Source of the DNA: JAKSCF01 sp028279945
Lineage (GTDB): Bacteria > Bacillota > Clostridia > Peptostreptococcales > JAAYPU01
Assembly (NCBI GenBank): GCA_028279945.1
Contig: JANQMT010000006.1
Span: 33,266 to 97,265, forward strand
DNA length: 64,000 nt
Reading direction: 5' to 3'
A program made the position numbers and the translations under genes. Below, piece by piece: positions 18,043 through 27,391 of the stretch. The notes under the pieces are model-generated. The model saw only the letters and a list, made by a program, of their open reading frames with translations, did not search any database and was not told where the DNA came from. Position 1 is the first letter of the stretch. Each line of letters opens with the position of its first letter.

Positions 18043-19627
18043 AATTAATGTCCTTGACTGTACTTTGCGTGATGGTGGATACATTAACCAATGGCAGTTT
18101 GGTGAAAACAATATAAAAAAGATTATAAGTAGTCTCATTGATTCAAAAATAGATATTGTAGAATGTGGATTCTTAACAGAAAAAAAAGAACGGAATCAAG
18201 ATTCATCATTGTTTGATAGTATTGAAAGAGTCGCACAATATCTTCCGGTTCATAGAAAAGATAGTATGACAGTGGGTATGATTAATTTTGGAGAGTACGA
18301 AGTTGAGAATTTACCTCAAAATGATGGAACATCAATAGATGGAATAAGAGTAGCATTTCATAAAAAAGACCTTGATGAAGCCTTAAAGATGTGTCAAATA
18401 ATAATTAATAAAGGCTATAAGCTATTCATGCAACCCATGGTATCAGTATCTTATACAGATGAAGAGTTCATTAACTTAATTAATTGGTCTAATGAGTTAA
18501 ACCCGTATGCATTTTATATTGTAGATAGTTTTGGAGTAATGAAAAGAAAAGATTTAATGAGATTATATTATTTAGTAGATCATAACCTTTCAAATGATAT
18601 TTTTGTTGGTTACCATTCTCATAATAATATTCAAATGGCATACTCGAATGCGCAGGCACTAGTTGATCTTAAAACGAAAAGAAAGCTCATCATTGACTCA
18701 AGTGTTTTTGGCATGGGGCGTGGTGCTGGGAATTTGAATACAGAGCTATTTATAGAATATCTTAATGAATTGAATGGTAGCAAGTATAAAATTAAACCCT
18801 TGTTAAAGATTATTGATCAAGTTTTAAATCCTATTTATGCGAGTAACTTCTGGGGATATTCATTACCTCACTATGTATCTGCTATGAATAACTGTCATCC
18901 TAACTATGCTTCTTATTTAGATGATAAGAGCACTTTAACTGTTGAGAACATTAATGAAATTCTTGAAGGGCTTGAAGAATCTACGAGAAACAATTTTGAC
19001 AAAGATTATATTGAAAAACTTTATGTTCAATATCAGAATAGAGTAATTGCTGATGATAAAGCTAAAAAACAGCTTGAATCTCGTCTCAAGAATAAAACTG
19101 TTGTCATTATTGCACCAGGAAGTAGTATCAATGAAGAAAAAGAAAAAATTTCTGATATTATATCTTGTGAAAATTACCATACAATTGCAATAAACTTCAA
19201 GCCAGAAATGTTTGATTGTGATTATGTTTTTGTTAGTAATTTGAGACGTTATGAAGATTTCAAAAATAGTCGTAACTTAAAATTGATAAAAACATCAAAT
19301 ATTAAAAATGGAAATGTTGAAGGGATTGTAGTTAACTATTCGGATTTACTGAATGATGTTGAAGCTGTTGAAGATAATGCTGGTATGATGCTAATAAAAC
19401 TCTTAATAGATATTGGAGTAGAGAAAATTAAATTGGCTGGACTGGATGGTTATTCGCATGATATCTATGATAACTTTGCTAAAAAAGATTTGGCTTTCAT
19501 TAAGAGCTCTTCCGTCATGGACGCTATGAATTCAGGCATGGAAAAGATATTGAATAGATTTGCAGAATTAATTGACATTGAGTTTATAACAACACCAAGA
19601 TTTGTTAAGTTAGGAGGCTCTCAATGA
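18035..19627 (+). CDS. HMGL-like pyruvate aldolase/synthase fused to a C-terminal Rossmann-like domain (530 aa)
   Basis: ATG 18035 follows AGGAG (18021-18025); an ATG at 18026 abuts that site. Residues 1-270 are an HMG-CoA-lyase-like TIM barrel: LDCTLRDGGYINQWQF near residue 6, GYHSHNNIQMAYSN near 190 with metal-binding histidines, and SVFGMGRGAGN near 222. This fold includes 4-hydroxy-2-oxovalerate aldolase and homocitrate or citramalate synthases. Residues 345-530 form a second domain (TVVIIAPGSSINEEKEKI to LAGLDGYSHDIYDNF) that I could not assign; it has a GxS-type loop at the start. Coupling to KdsB and to a KDG-kinase-like gene suggests that it makes a 2-keto-3-deoxy acid from pyruvate and an aldehyde sugar; this is inference. 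Confidence 0.7.
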   Translation: MNKINVLDCTLRDGGYINQWQFGENNIKKIISSLIDSKIDIVECGFLTEKKERNQDSSLFDSIERVAQYLPVHRKDSMTVGMINFGEYEVENLPQNDGTSIDGIRVAFHKKDLDEALKMCQIIINKGYKLFMQPMVSVSYTDEEFINLINWSNELNPYAFYIVDSFGVMKRKDLMRLYYLVDHNLSNDIFVGYHSHNNIQMAYSNAQALVDLKTKRKLIIDSSVFGMGRGAGNLNTELFIEYLNELNGSKYKIKPLLKIIDQVLNPIYASNFWGYSLPHYVSAMNNCHPNYASYLDDKSTLTVENINEILEGLEESTRNNFDKDYIEKLYVQYQNRVIADDKAKKQLESRLKNKTVVIIAPGSSINEEKEKISDIISCENYHTIAINFKPEMFDCDYVFVSNLRRYEDFKNSRNLKLIKTSNIKNGNVEGIVVNYSDLLNDVEAVEDNAGMMLIKLLIDIGVEKIKLAGLDGYSHDIYDNFAKKDLAFIKSSSVMDAMNSGMEKILNRFAELIDIEFITTPRFVKLGGSQ

Positions 19628-20649
19628 AAGTAGTTACTTTAGGTGAAATACTGTTAAGATTAGCTCCGCAAGGATACAAGAAACTCTTTCAGAATGATGT
19701 TTTTGAAACCTCTTTTTGCGGTGCAGAGGCGAATGTTGCAGTATCATTAGCCAATTATGGGATAGATTCATGTTTTGTTACAAAAGTTCCAGATAATGAA
19801 GTAGGACAAGCTGCAATTAATTCTCTTAGATATTTCGGAGTGGATACTTCAAAAGTGATTAAGAGTGGAGAGCGTTTAGGTTTATATTATCTAGAAAAAG
19901 GTGCGAGTCAAAGACCTTCTAAGGTTCTCTATGATAGAGCTTTTTCAGCAATAGCTAATTCAAATGTTGAAGATTATAATTGGGATCATATATTTGATGG
20001 TGCAAAATGGTTTCACTTTACAGGTATAAATCCAGCATTAAGTGAAGAAATGTCAAAGATATCTTTAGAAGCATGTAAGGCTGCTAAGGAAAAAGGCATT
20101 ACGATAAGTTGTGATATTAACTACAGAAGCAAGTTATGGACAAAAGATGAGGCAAGAGAAACAATGACAAAACTCATGAAGTATGTAGACGCTTGTATTG
20201 GAAATGAAGAGGATGCAGAGAATGTTTTCGGAATAAAAGCGGAAAATACCGATGTTTTAAGTGGCGATATAGATCATAAAAGTTATGATAAGGTTGCTAA
20301 GAAGATTAGTGATGCATTTGGTTGCAAATATGTTGCTATGTCCTTAAGATCAAGCTTAACAGCATCTACGAATAAATGGGCAGGTATGCTCTATTCAAAG
20401 GACGATGATAAGTATTTTCTTTCAAAAGAATACCTGATTGATATAGTAGATAGAGTTGGTAGTGGTGATAGTTTTGCTGCTGGGATAATTTTCTCATTGG
20501 CTAATAAAATAGAAGGACAAGATACAATTGATTTTGCAGTTGCTGCTAGTTGCTTGAAACATACTCAAGAGGGCGACTATAATCGGGTAAACGTTGAGGA
20601 TGTATTGGCACTAGTAAATGGTGATAGTTCTGGAAGAGTAAAAAGATAA
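19624..20649 (+). CDS. PfkB-family sugar kinase, KdgK-like (341 aa)
   Basis: The start VTLGEILLRLAPQGYKKLFQ with FCGAEANVAVSLANYG is close to 2-keto-3-deoxygluconate kinases. The C-terminal PfkB signature is VDRVGSGDSFAAGIIFSL with the catalytic Asp in GSGD. KdgK phosphorylates 2-keto-3-deoxy sugar acids. The start overlaps the aldolase-like gene stop, and TAGGAGG lies just upstream. In a sugar-acid catabolism operon this would be ordinary, but here it lies inside a polysaccharide locus beside kdsB, so a biosynthetic role on a ulosonic acid is proposed. Confidence 0.85.
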   Translation: MKVVTLGEILLRLAPQGYKKLFQNDVFETSFCGAEANVAVSLANYGIDSCFVTKVPDNEVGQAAINSLRYFGVDTSKVIKSGERLGLYYLEKGASQRPSKVLYDRAFSAIANSNVEDYNWDHIFDGAKWFHFTGINPALSEEMSKISLEACKAAKEKGITISCDINYRSKLWTKDEARETMTKLMKYVDACIGNEEDAENVFGIKAENTDVLSGDIDHKSYDKVAKKISDAFGCKYVAMSLRSSLTASTNKWAGMLYSKDDDKYFLSKEYLIDIVDRVGSGDSFAAGIIFSLANKIEGQDTIDFAVAASCLKHTQEGDYNRVNVEDVLALVNGDSSGRVKR

Positions 20650-20672
20650 AAATGAGTTGAGGAGTTATAGAT

Positions 20673-21854
20673 ATGAAAATTGTTCATGTTTGTCTGGCGG
20701 GTATCGGTGTCAATGATGGCTGGACTTATCAAGAAAACTTACTAACAAAATATCATAAAAAGCTGGGTCATGATGTTACAATAGTAACTTCTCAATGGGT
20801 AAGAAATCAAAAAGGTGGCGTGAAAATAGATAATCGTAGTGATTATTATGATGATAATGGATGTAAGGTGTTAAGGTTAGAAATAAAGAATAATCGCAAA
20901 CAATCATTTAGGTTTAAGAGGTATCGAGACGTATACAAGACTATGACAGAAGAATCTCCAGATGTTTTATTTATTCATAATATCCAATTTATGGACATTT
21001 ATGAAATTATAAAGTACCTTAAAGTGAACTCTAAGATAAAAGTATATGTAGATAGTCATACGGACTTTTCGAACAGTGCATCAAATTGGATTTCTAAAAA
21101 TGTACTTCATAGAGTAATTTGGAGATTTTGTGCTAAAAGCATAGAGCCTTATACTAGAAAATTTTACGGCGTTCTACCAGCAAGAGTGGATTTTTTGAAA
21201 AATGTGTATAGAATTCCATCAGAAAAAACGGAACTTCTGGTTATGGGGGCAGATGATGAAAGAGTTAGTACAGCTTTAGATGATAAGGTAAATTTGAGAA
21301 TAAGAAATAAGTTTAATATTGATATAGATGATTTTTTGATTGTAACAGGTGGTAAGATAGATTTGGCAAAAAGGCAAACAATTCTTTTAATGGAAGCAGT
21401 TAAAAAAATTGATAATCCAAAAGTGAAATTACTAGTATTTGGGTCAGTTGTTGATGAATTAAAAGATCAAGTCACACAAATGTGTGATGGCGAAAAAATC
21501 CAGTATATAGGTTGGGCAAACGAAGAACAAAGTTATGAATATTTTGCTTCGTCAGATTTGGTGATATTCCCAGGGAGGCATTCTGTATACTGGGAGTTAG
21601 TGGCAGGACTTGGGAAGCCTATGGTAGTCAAATTTTGGAATGGTACCACGCATATTGATGTAGGAGGAAATTGTGAATTCCTTTATGAAGATACAGTAGA
21701 AGAACTTATTCAGAAAATTAATTTATTAATAAAAGATAATAAAAAGTTCGAAAATATGAAACATAACGCAAAAAATAAGGCATCAGTAATATTTTTATAT
21801 AAAAATATTGCACTTCACAGTATTAATTATGAACCTAAAATAGATAACAAATAA
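20673..21854 (+). CDS. Family 4 glycosyltransferase (393 aa)
   Basis: The GT-B layout is visible: MKIVHVCLAGIGVNDGWTYQ and HKKLGHDVTIVTSQW at the N-terminus, then a donor-binding half with VTGGKIDLAKRQTILLMEAV and QYIGWANEEQSYEYFASSDL. The usual EAxxxGxP is modified to SVYWELVAGLGKPMV, where Glu lies in VYWELVAG. It acts on the cytoplasmic face, extending the lipid-linked repeat. Sugar specificity cannot be read. GAGGAG precedes the ATG at 20673. Confidence 0.85.
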   Translation: MKIVHVCLAGIGVNDGWTYQENLLTKYHKKLGHDVTIVTSQWVRNQKGGVKIDNRSDYYDDNGCKVLRLEIKNNRKQSFRFKRYRDVYKTMTEESPDVLFIHNIQFMDIYEIIKYLKVNSKIKVYVDSHTDFSNSASNWISKNVLHRVIWRFCAKSIEPYTRKFYGVLPARVDFLKNVYRIPSEKTELLVMGADDERVSTALDDKVNLRIRNKFNIDIDDFLIVTGGKIDLAKRQTILLMEAVKKIDNPKVKLLVFGSVVDELKDQVTQMCDGEKIQYIGWANEEQSYEYFASSDLVIFPGRHSVYWELVAGLGKPMVVKFWNGTTHIDVGGNCEFLYEDTVEELIQKINLLIKDNKKFENMKHNAKNKASVIFLYKNIALHSINYEPKIDNK

Positions 21855-22226
21855 ACGATGTTCATTTAATGAGGCTGTTCGAAAATTGAAATATAATATC
21901 TGAGATTATACTTAGTGTTTTGTAATACTTTTATAAAAATATTAAATCGCAAATTGCAATAAAGCAGTAAAATTTTGTAGTAAAGAAAAAATGCTTATCC
22001 ACCATAGATGAAAACATTTAAGGTTTTATATTTTTCTAAATTAAACCCATGCTATATAATATATAATTCAAGCTAAGATTTAACAAGAAATTTTTTACAA
22101 CAGTTAGTGTAGCACTTTATTTTCTATTTACACAGAATAATTTAAAATGAATGTACAGGGATAGGTTAGAAAAATGAATAGTTGTATATGTTGAAAAAAT
22201 TTTATTAGAAAGAAGTAGGTGATAAA
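21855..22226. other. Gene-free AT-rich stretch
   Basis: Nothing coding is supported in this 372-nt stretch. GAGGCTGTTCGAAAATTG near 21870 resembles the ends seen in some insertion-sequence remnants, but no second end or transposase is present. Promoter-like AT-rich runs are frequent, but no -35/-10 pair with good spacing was found. It separates the proximal glycosyltransferase genes from wzy and probably includes a new promoter. Confidence 0.4.
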
Positions 22227-23534
22227 ATGGAAGACACATTTATTATAGTATTTGACACCATAACACTAATTATTTCATTAGTTCTTCTTATAAAATCATA
22301 TATGAGGATGACTCGAACAAAAAAAACGGTTTATTTAGTACATTTTGTTTTCTTTGCTATATATGTTTTTCCAATTGCGTTAGATATTTTTTATGATTAC
22401 CCTAACTATGGAGCGAATCGAGCTTACTATGGTTTTTATATCTCACATAAAGACTCATACGTAAGATTAGTTTATGATGTTATTATAATTATTAGTCAAT
22501 TAATTATTCTTTATATAGGTAATAGAAAACCAAAACTGAAAAAAAACAGAAATTCTGATACGACAGATAATAAAGAAATCTTAATCACTAAATTTGATTC
22601 ACCCATAACAAATATAGTGCTGTTTTTCCTTGGCTCTTTTACAGTATTATCAGTATTATTGTCCCCGCTACCAAAGCAAATGCTGTATATAATATCATGG
22701 AGAGAGACCGGTTTAGTAATTCTATCAGAGCAAATGAAGGTTTATTATTATTTTGTAGAGCGTTTTGCATTTATTAGTCTGGTTTCAGCAGTAATTTTTA
22801 TCTTAGCAAATAAACATAAGCATAGATTGTTAAAAATATTAACGGTATTATTTATGATGATGACTATTTGTGTACAATCCAAACGCGCAATTGTAGTTGT
22901 ATTATTTTTTGTAATACTAAGTTTTATTGTATTTAATAAAAAAGGTATAAATACAAAAAAATTTACAATTATTTTAGGCTTAATGGCACTTGTAACATTA
23001 TATTATAGTATGTTTATTCTTATAAGCAATAGGGGTTATACCATAGGTAGTGATGGAAGATTATATACATTGTTAAGGATAGATTTTTTTCGCGATGATA
23101 GATTGAGGATGGTTATATATTCTTTACTCTATCCCGCTAATATGAATATAATTGAATATCCATTTCAAAGTTTTATTAACCAAATTGGTGCTTTATTCCC
23201 TTTAGAATACTTAGGATTACAGGTAACAGGATACAATTCTTTTTTTACATCTGCATTAAGAGGTATTCCATTTACGAAAAGTGTAAATTCAATGACAACA
23301 TCTTTTTTTGATGAAAGTTTAGCTAATTTTGGATTTTTGGGGTTTTGGATAGCACCTTCAATTTATGGGAAGATATGTCATGTTGCTGATGAATATACGA
23401 GCTTAATCAGACCGCTCGTTGTTTCAACTTTACTTTTTATGCTTATGTTACCTTTGAACTATATATTTTGGTTTATTCAAACTTGTATTATTATTTTATT
23501 TATCGAAAAACGAATTAGAAGAATTAATGATTAG
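22227..23534 (+). CDS. wzy: Oligosaccharide repeat-unit polymerase, Wzy-like (435 aa)
   Basis: The protein is hydrophobic through about 11 membrane spans, beginning IIVFDTITLIISLVLLIKSY. Wzy family sequences are poorly conserved; the support is topology, a large loop between spans (about 285-370), a QSKRAIVVVLFFVILSF basic-span pattern and the position in the locus. Wzy polymerises flipped repeat units on the outer face of the membrane. The wzx-type flippase is at 27392. An AGAAAGAAG sequence precedes the ATG. Confidence 0.75.
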   Translation: MEDTFIIVFDTITLIISLVLLIKSYMRMTRTKKTVYLVHFVFFAIYVFPIALDIFYDYPNYGANRAYYGFYISHKDSYVRLVYDVIIIISQLIILYIGNRKPKLKKNRNSDTTDNKEILITKFDSPITNIVLFFLGSFTVLSVLLSPLPKQMLYIISWRETGLVILSEQMKVYYYFVERFAFISLVSAVIFILANKHKHRLLKILTVLFMMMTICVQSKRAIVVVLFFVILSFIVFNKKGINTKKFTIILGLMALVTLYYSMFILISNRGYTIGSDGRLYTLLRIDFFRDDRLRMVIYSLLYPANMNIIEYPFQSFINQIGALFPLEYLGLQVTGYNSFFTSALRGIPFTKSVNSMTTSFFDESLANFGFLGFWIAPSIYGKICHVADEYTSLIRPLVVSTLLFMLMLPLNYIFWFIQTCIIILFIEKRIRRIND

Positions 23535-23803
23535 TATAATGTAAACCTAAAATAAAAAAAAAGTATGAAAGATGATCTGAAAATGATTGCTTGAGATATG
23601 AAGAGTATATCTGATGAGAATAACAATAATGATTAGATTGAAAAATACAACATAATTTATTGTTATAATTATTTAGTAGTAAATGCTTTATAGTAATAAA
23701 ATGACAATGACATATTCCTTTGCTTTAAATCAAAACGTTTTTATTAATTTAAAATATGATTTAGAACTTTTACACAAAAAATCAAGTCAAGGGGGAGATA
23801 TTG

Positions 23804-24878
23804 ATGAAAATAACAATAGCTGGAACAGGATATGTTGGTTTGTCCAATGCAATACTATTAGCACAGCACAATGAGGTAATTTCAGTAGACCTCGTTAAAG
23901 AAAAAGTTGATATGATTAATAATAAAAAAGCTCCAATTGTTGACTCGGAAATCGAAGAGTATCTTGCTACTAAAGATCTTAATTTAAGAGCAACTACTGA
24001 TAATAACGAGGCCTATAAAGAGGCTGACTATGTAATTATTTCAACTCCAACAAACTATGACCCAGAGAAGAACTGCTTTAATACAAGAACAGTTGAAGCT
24101 GTAATCGCAAATGTTCTTTCAATAAATCCAGAAGCAGTAATGATTATAAAGTCTACAGTGCCAGTAGGATATACAGAATCAATCAAAAAAAAGCTTGATA
24201 CTAAGAATGTCATCTTTTCGCCAGAGTTCTTGAGAGAAGGAAAAGCACTATATGACAATCTTTATCCTTCTAGAATTGTAGTTGGTGAGAAATCGGAGAG
24301 GGCAATAGTGTTCGCTGAACTGCTTGCTCAAGGAGCTATCAAAGAAAATATTGACATTCTTTACACGGGTGCTTCTGAAGCAGAAGCCATCAAACTTTTT
24401 GCTAATACTTATTTTGCAATGAGAGTTGCGTTTTTCAATGAACTAGGTTCTTACTCAGAAGTAAGGGGCTTGGATTCAAAACAAATCATTGAAGGTGTAG
24501 GACTGGATCTGCGTATAGGTACTCACTATAATAACCCTTCATTTGGTTATGGCGGATACTGCTTGCCAAAGGATACAAAGCAATTATTAGCAAATTACTA
24601 GGATGTCCCTCAAAACAATGACAGCTATAGTTGATGCTAACAGAACAAGAAAAGATCATGTGGCTGATATGATAATTAAGAGACAACCAAAGATTGTAGG
24701 AATCTACAGACTCACAATGAAGATGGACTCTGATAACTTCCGTCAGTCTGCGATTCAAGGTGTAATGAAGCGTATTAAAGCCAAAGGTATTGATGTTATA
24801 GTAGTGAACAGACTATCGAATGAAATAAAAGATGTAGTTGACAAGGTCTATACAAGAGATTTATTTAGTAGATATTAA
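23804..24878 (+). pseudogene. ugd: Broken UDP-glucose 6-dehydrogenase (ugd), three lesions
   Basis: ATG 23804 follows GGGGGAG. The first 266 codons read as a normal Ugd: [42 protein letters not shown] and the catalytic [13 protein letters not shown] (Cys). Then a TAG at 24599-24601 falls where the family has Lys in NYKDVPQN. About 15 nt later the frame shifts, and the C-terminal part resumes as [20 protein letters not shown] and [18 protein letters not shown]. Third, about 30 residues are missing between GIDVIV and VNRLSNEI; intact relatives have a YEP...DVI segment there, so a deletion between DVIV-coding repeats is likely. The end VYTRDLF is normal. UDP-glucuronate from this gene cannot be expected unless there is a second copy. 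Confidence 0.88.
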
Positions 24879-25061
24879 GTTGATAAATTAGAGGCAAAAT
24901 AATTGAATATTGTTTAATGCTTATTTCTCTGTAATTAAATTGTAAATATTTACAACAATAACATTTCATATAAACAAATAAAAAGTATTTTTATTATCCT
25001 AACAGCACCGCTTACTATTTAAGCTTAAAAATAATGTGAACGCGAAAAGAGGAGTTGCTTT

Positions 25062-26156
25062 ATGAACATATGTTATTTATTAGCTGGTTTTTCTGGCACT
25101 GGAGGTATAGGTAGAGTTACATCGATTTTAGTAAATGAGTTACAAAAAAATTCGAATTATAAAATTTTTACTTTGTGTTACGCTAAAACTAAAAAAGAAG
25201 ATGTTTATGAGCTGAAATCTAATATTACTAAAGAATATCTTCTAGAAAAAAAAGTTAGCATGCTAAAAAGTTTATTGAAGGGCTCTTTTATCAAATCAAG
25301 ACAATATTTAGTCAATAATGAAATTGATATTTTAATTGCTTGTGGTACTATTTATTATCTAATTGCAGTAATTAGTACTATAGGATTAAAAACTAAAGTT
25401 ATCTGTTGGGAACATTCAAATGTTCAAAATAATAATGATCATGCTTTTCAAGCATATACCAGAAAATTTGGTGCTATTAGGTCGAACCTTATTGTAACTT
25501 TGACAAAGCATGATAAGGCTAGTTTTATTAATGAATATGGAGTTACTAAGGTTAAACAGGTTTATAATCCCATAGATAATGCTATTCTTGATAGTATTAG
25601 TGATTATTGTTTAGAATCTAAAAAAATTATTAGTGTTGGTAGGCTTTCATATCCGAAGAACTTTGAGAATTTAATTGAGGTTGCTCAAATTATATTTAAG
25701 AAGCATCCAGATTGGGAATGGCATATCTATGGTGAAGGGGAACTAAAAGATGATCTGCAATATAAAATAAATCAATATAATATTCAAAATAATTTGTTTT
25801 TAAAAGGTAAAGTATATAATTTGTATGAATTGTATAATGAGTATTCTTTTTTAGTAATGACATCAAGATATGAAGGGTTTCCGATGACTCTTCTTGAAGG
25901 ATTAGCGAACGGATTGCCATTAATAAGCTATGATGTATTAACGGGACCTAATGAAATTATAACTAATAATGAGAATGGATTTTTGATTTCTCCTTTTGAT
26001 ATTGAGGAAATGGCCAATAAAATTTTAGAGTTGATTAGCAATGCAGAGCTTAGATTAAAAATTTCAAATAATAATGCTGAAAAGTCTAAAGAATATAGCT
26101 TGGACAGTATTGTAAAACAATGGGAGCATATATTTGAGGAAATGGTAAATTCCTAA
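25062..26156 (+). CDS. Family 4 glycosyltransferase (364 aa)
   Basis: The N-terminal half begins ICYLLAGFSGTGGIGRVTSI, a glycine-rich acceptor loop, and the donor half has IISVGRLSYPKNFENLIEVA, HIYGEGELKDDL and SRYEGFPMTLLEGLANGLPL with the family EGFPxxxLE signature. It is the standard length for a polysaccharide-locus GT4. GAGGAG precedes the ATG. Substrate unknown. The 183-nt stretch upstream is AT-rich without recognised features. Confidence 0.87.
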   Translation: MNICYLLAGFSGTGGIGRVTSILVNELQKNSNYKIFTLCYAKTKKEDVYELKSNITKEYLLEKKVSMLKSLLKGSFIKSRQYLVNNEIDILIACGTIYYLIAVISTIGLKTKVICWEHSNVQNNNDHAFQAYTRKFGAIRSNLIVTLTKHDKASFINEYGVTKVKQVYNPIDNAILDSISDYCLESKKIISVGRLSYPKNFENLIEVAQIIFKKHPDWEWHIYGEGELKDDLQYKINQYNIQNNLFLKGKVYNLYELYNEYSFLVMTSRYEGFPMTLLEGLANGLPLISYDVLTGPNEIITNNENGFLISPFDIEEMANKILELISNAELRLKISNNNAEKSKEYSLDSIVKQWEHIFEEMVNS

Positions 26157-26201
26157 CTATTAGTGGAAAACTGACTTAATTAGTTCGAGAGGAGAACATT
26201 A

Positions 26202-27386
26202 ATGGATAAAATTGCAATTTTTAATTCAACTGGTGTGAAGCAGAATAAAGGTGGGCCAAGCGGATATCTGTTCAATCTTAGTTCTGGCTTAAACCAAATA
26301 GGATCAAGCTTAAAAATTTTTACATTGGATGAAGAGAGTAAGCCAATGAGAATACCGAAAGTAAACTTTAAGACATCTAATAATCAAATATTAAATGAGA
26401 TGAGAAACATTTTGTACTTTTTTAAAAGAGGATTTATTTGTAAAAAAAATATTGATCTTTCAATACATGAATACTCAGTTATTCATACGCATAGTTGTGA
26501 GGATGTTTTTTATTTAAGAAAATTTGTAAATTATAAAGGGAAAATAATTCTTACTTCACATAGACCAGAACCCTTATATAAAGAAATAATTGAGGGTCTG
26601 AAAGTTAAGCATAAAACTAAATGGAAATACAGCATATTAAAAATTGCATTAATGAAAATTGAAAAGCTTGGGTATAGAGAGAGCGATGGTTATATTTTTC
26701 CAAGTACAGCAGCGATGGAAATATACAGTGAATTTCCTGGTTTTATTGACGCTTCTGAAAATAAACCAACAGAATTTGTCTTTACAGGGACAGTAAAAAA
26801 AGAACCAGATATTAGCAGAGCTGAATATAGATACAAATTAGGAATAAGTGAGAAAAATAAAGTAGTGTGTTTTATTGGAAGGCATAATGCAATAAAAGGA
26901 TATGATTTATTGACATCTCTTTCAGACCGCCTTAAAGCGGAAGATATACACGTTGTTTGCGCAGGGCCTAACAATATGCTGGCATCTCCTGAAAATTCAC
27001 ATTGGATTGAATTAGGCTTTATAAGTGACCCATTTAACTTAATTAATGCTGCGGATATAGTCGTAATACCAAATAGGAATACTTATTTTGATTTAATAAT
27101 CGTCGAAATTTTATCTCAAGGCCGAATAGTAATCACATCAGATACAGGTGGAAATTTAGACATCGCAAAATGTACGAGAGGATTAATACTTTTTAAAAGC
27201 GGTGATAAAGAATCTTTATATGACACTATTAAAAGTACATTTAAGCTATCTGATGTTAATTTAGATTCTCTATCACAGGGAAATATGGATTTTTATGATA
27301 GTTATTGTTCTGTAGATAAATTTGCTAATAATTATATAAATGCGGTAAGAGTGTTAGTAAAAAAAATATTGAACAACAAAGGATAA
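26202..27386 (+). CDS. Family 4 glycosyltransferase (394 aa)
   Basis: The start is IAIFNSTGVKQNKGGPSGYL with the GGPSGY loop, followed by HTHSCEDVFYLRKF. The donor half has VCFIGRHNAIKGYDLLTSLS and NAADIVVIPNRNTYFDLIIV, ending with LSQGRIVITSDTGGN. The Glu of the usual ExxxxG motif is read in IIVEILSQG. It lies between another GT and the flippase gene, so it probably extends the same repeat unit. GAGAGGAG precedes the ATG. Confidence 0.84.
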   Translation: MDKIAIFNSTGVKQNKGGPSGYLFNLSSGLNQIGSSLKIFTLDEESKPMRIPKVNFKTSNNQILNEMRNILYFFKRGFICKKNIDLSIHEYSVIHTHSCEDVFYLRKFVNYKGKIILTSHRPEPLYKEIIEGLKVKHKTKWKYSILKIALMKIEKLGYRESDGYIFPSTAAMEIYSEFPGFIDASENKPTEFVFTGTVKKEPDISRAEYRYKLGISEKNKVVCFIGRHNAIKGYDLLTSLSDRLKAEDIHVVCAGPNNMLASPENSHWIELGFISDPFNLINAADIVVIPNRNTYFDLIIVEILSQGRIVITSDTGGNLDIAKCTRGLILFKSGDKESLYDTIKSTFKLSDVNLDSLSQGNMDFYDSYCSVDKFANNYINAVRVLVKKILNNKG

Positions 27387-27391
27387 ATATT

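Noticed and set aside
21855..22226. Possible insertion-sequence remnant (GAGGCTGTTCGAAAATTG)
   Set aside because: No matching second end, target duplication or transposase fragment could be seen.
24599..24620. Ugd stop codon as a sequencing error or recoding site
   Set aside because: The stop is followed by a frame change and a separate internal loss of about 30 residues, so one base-call error cannot explain the gene.
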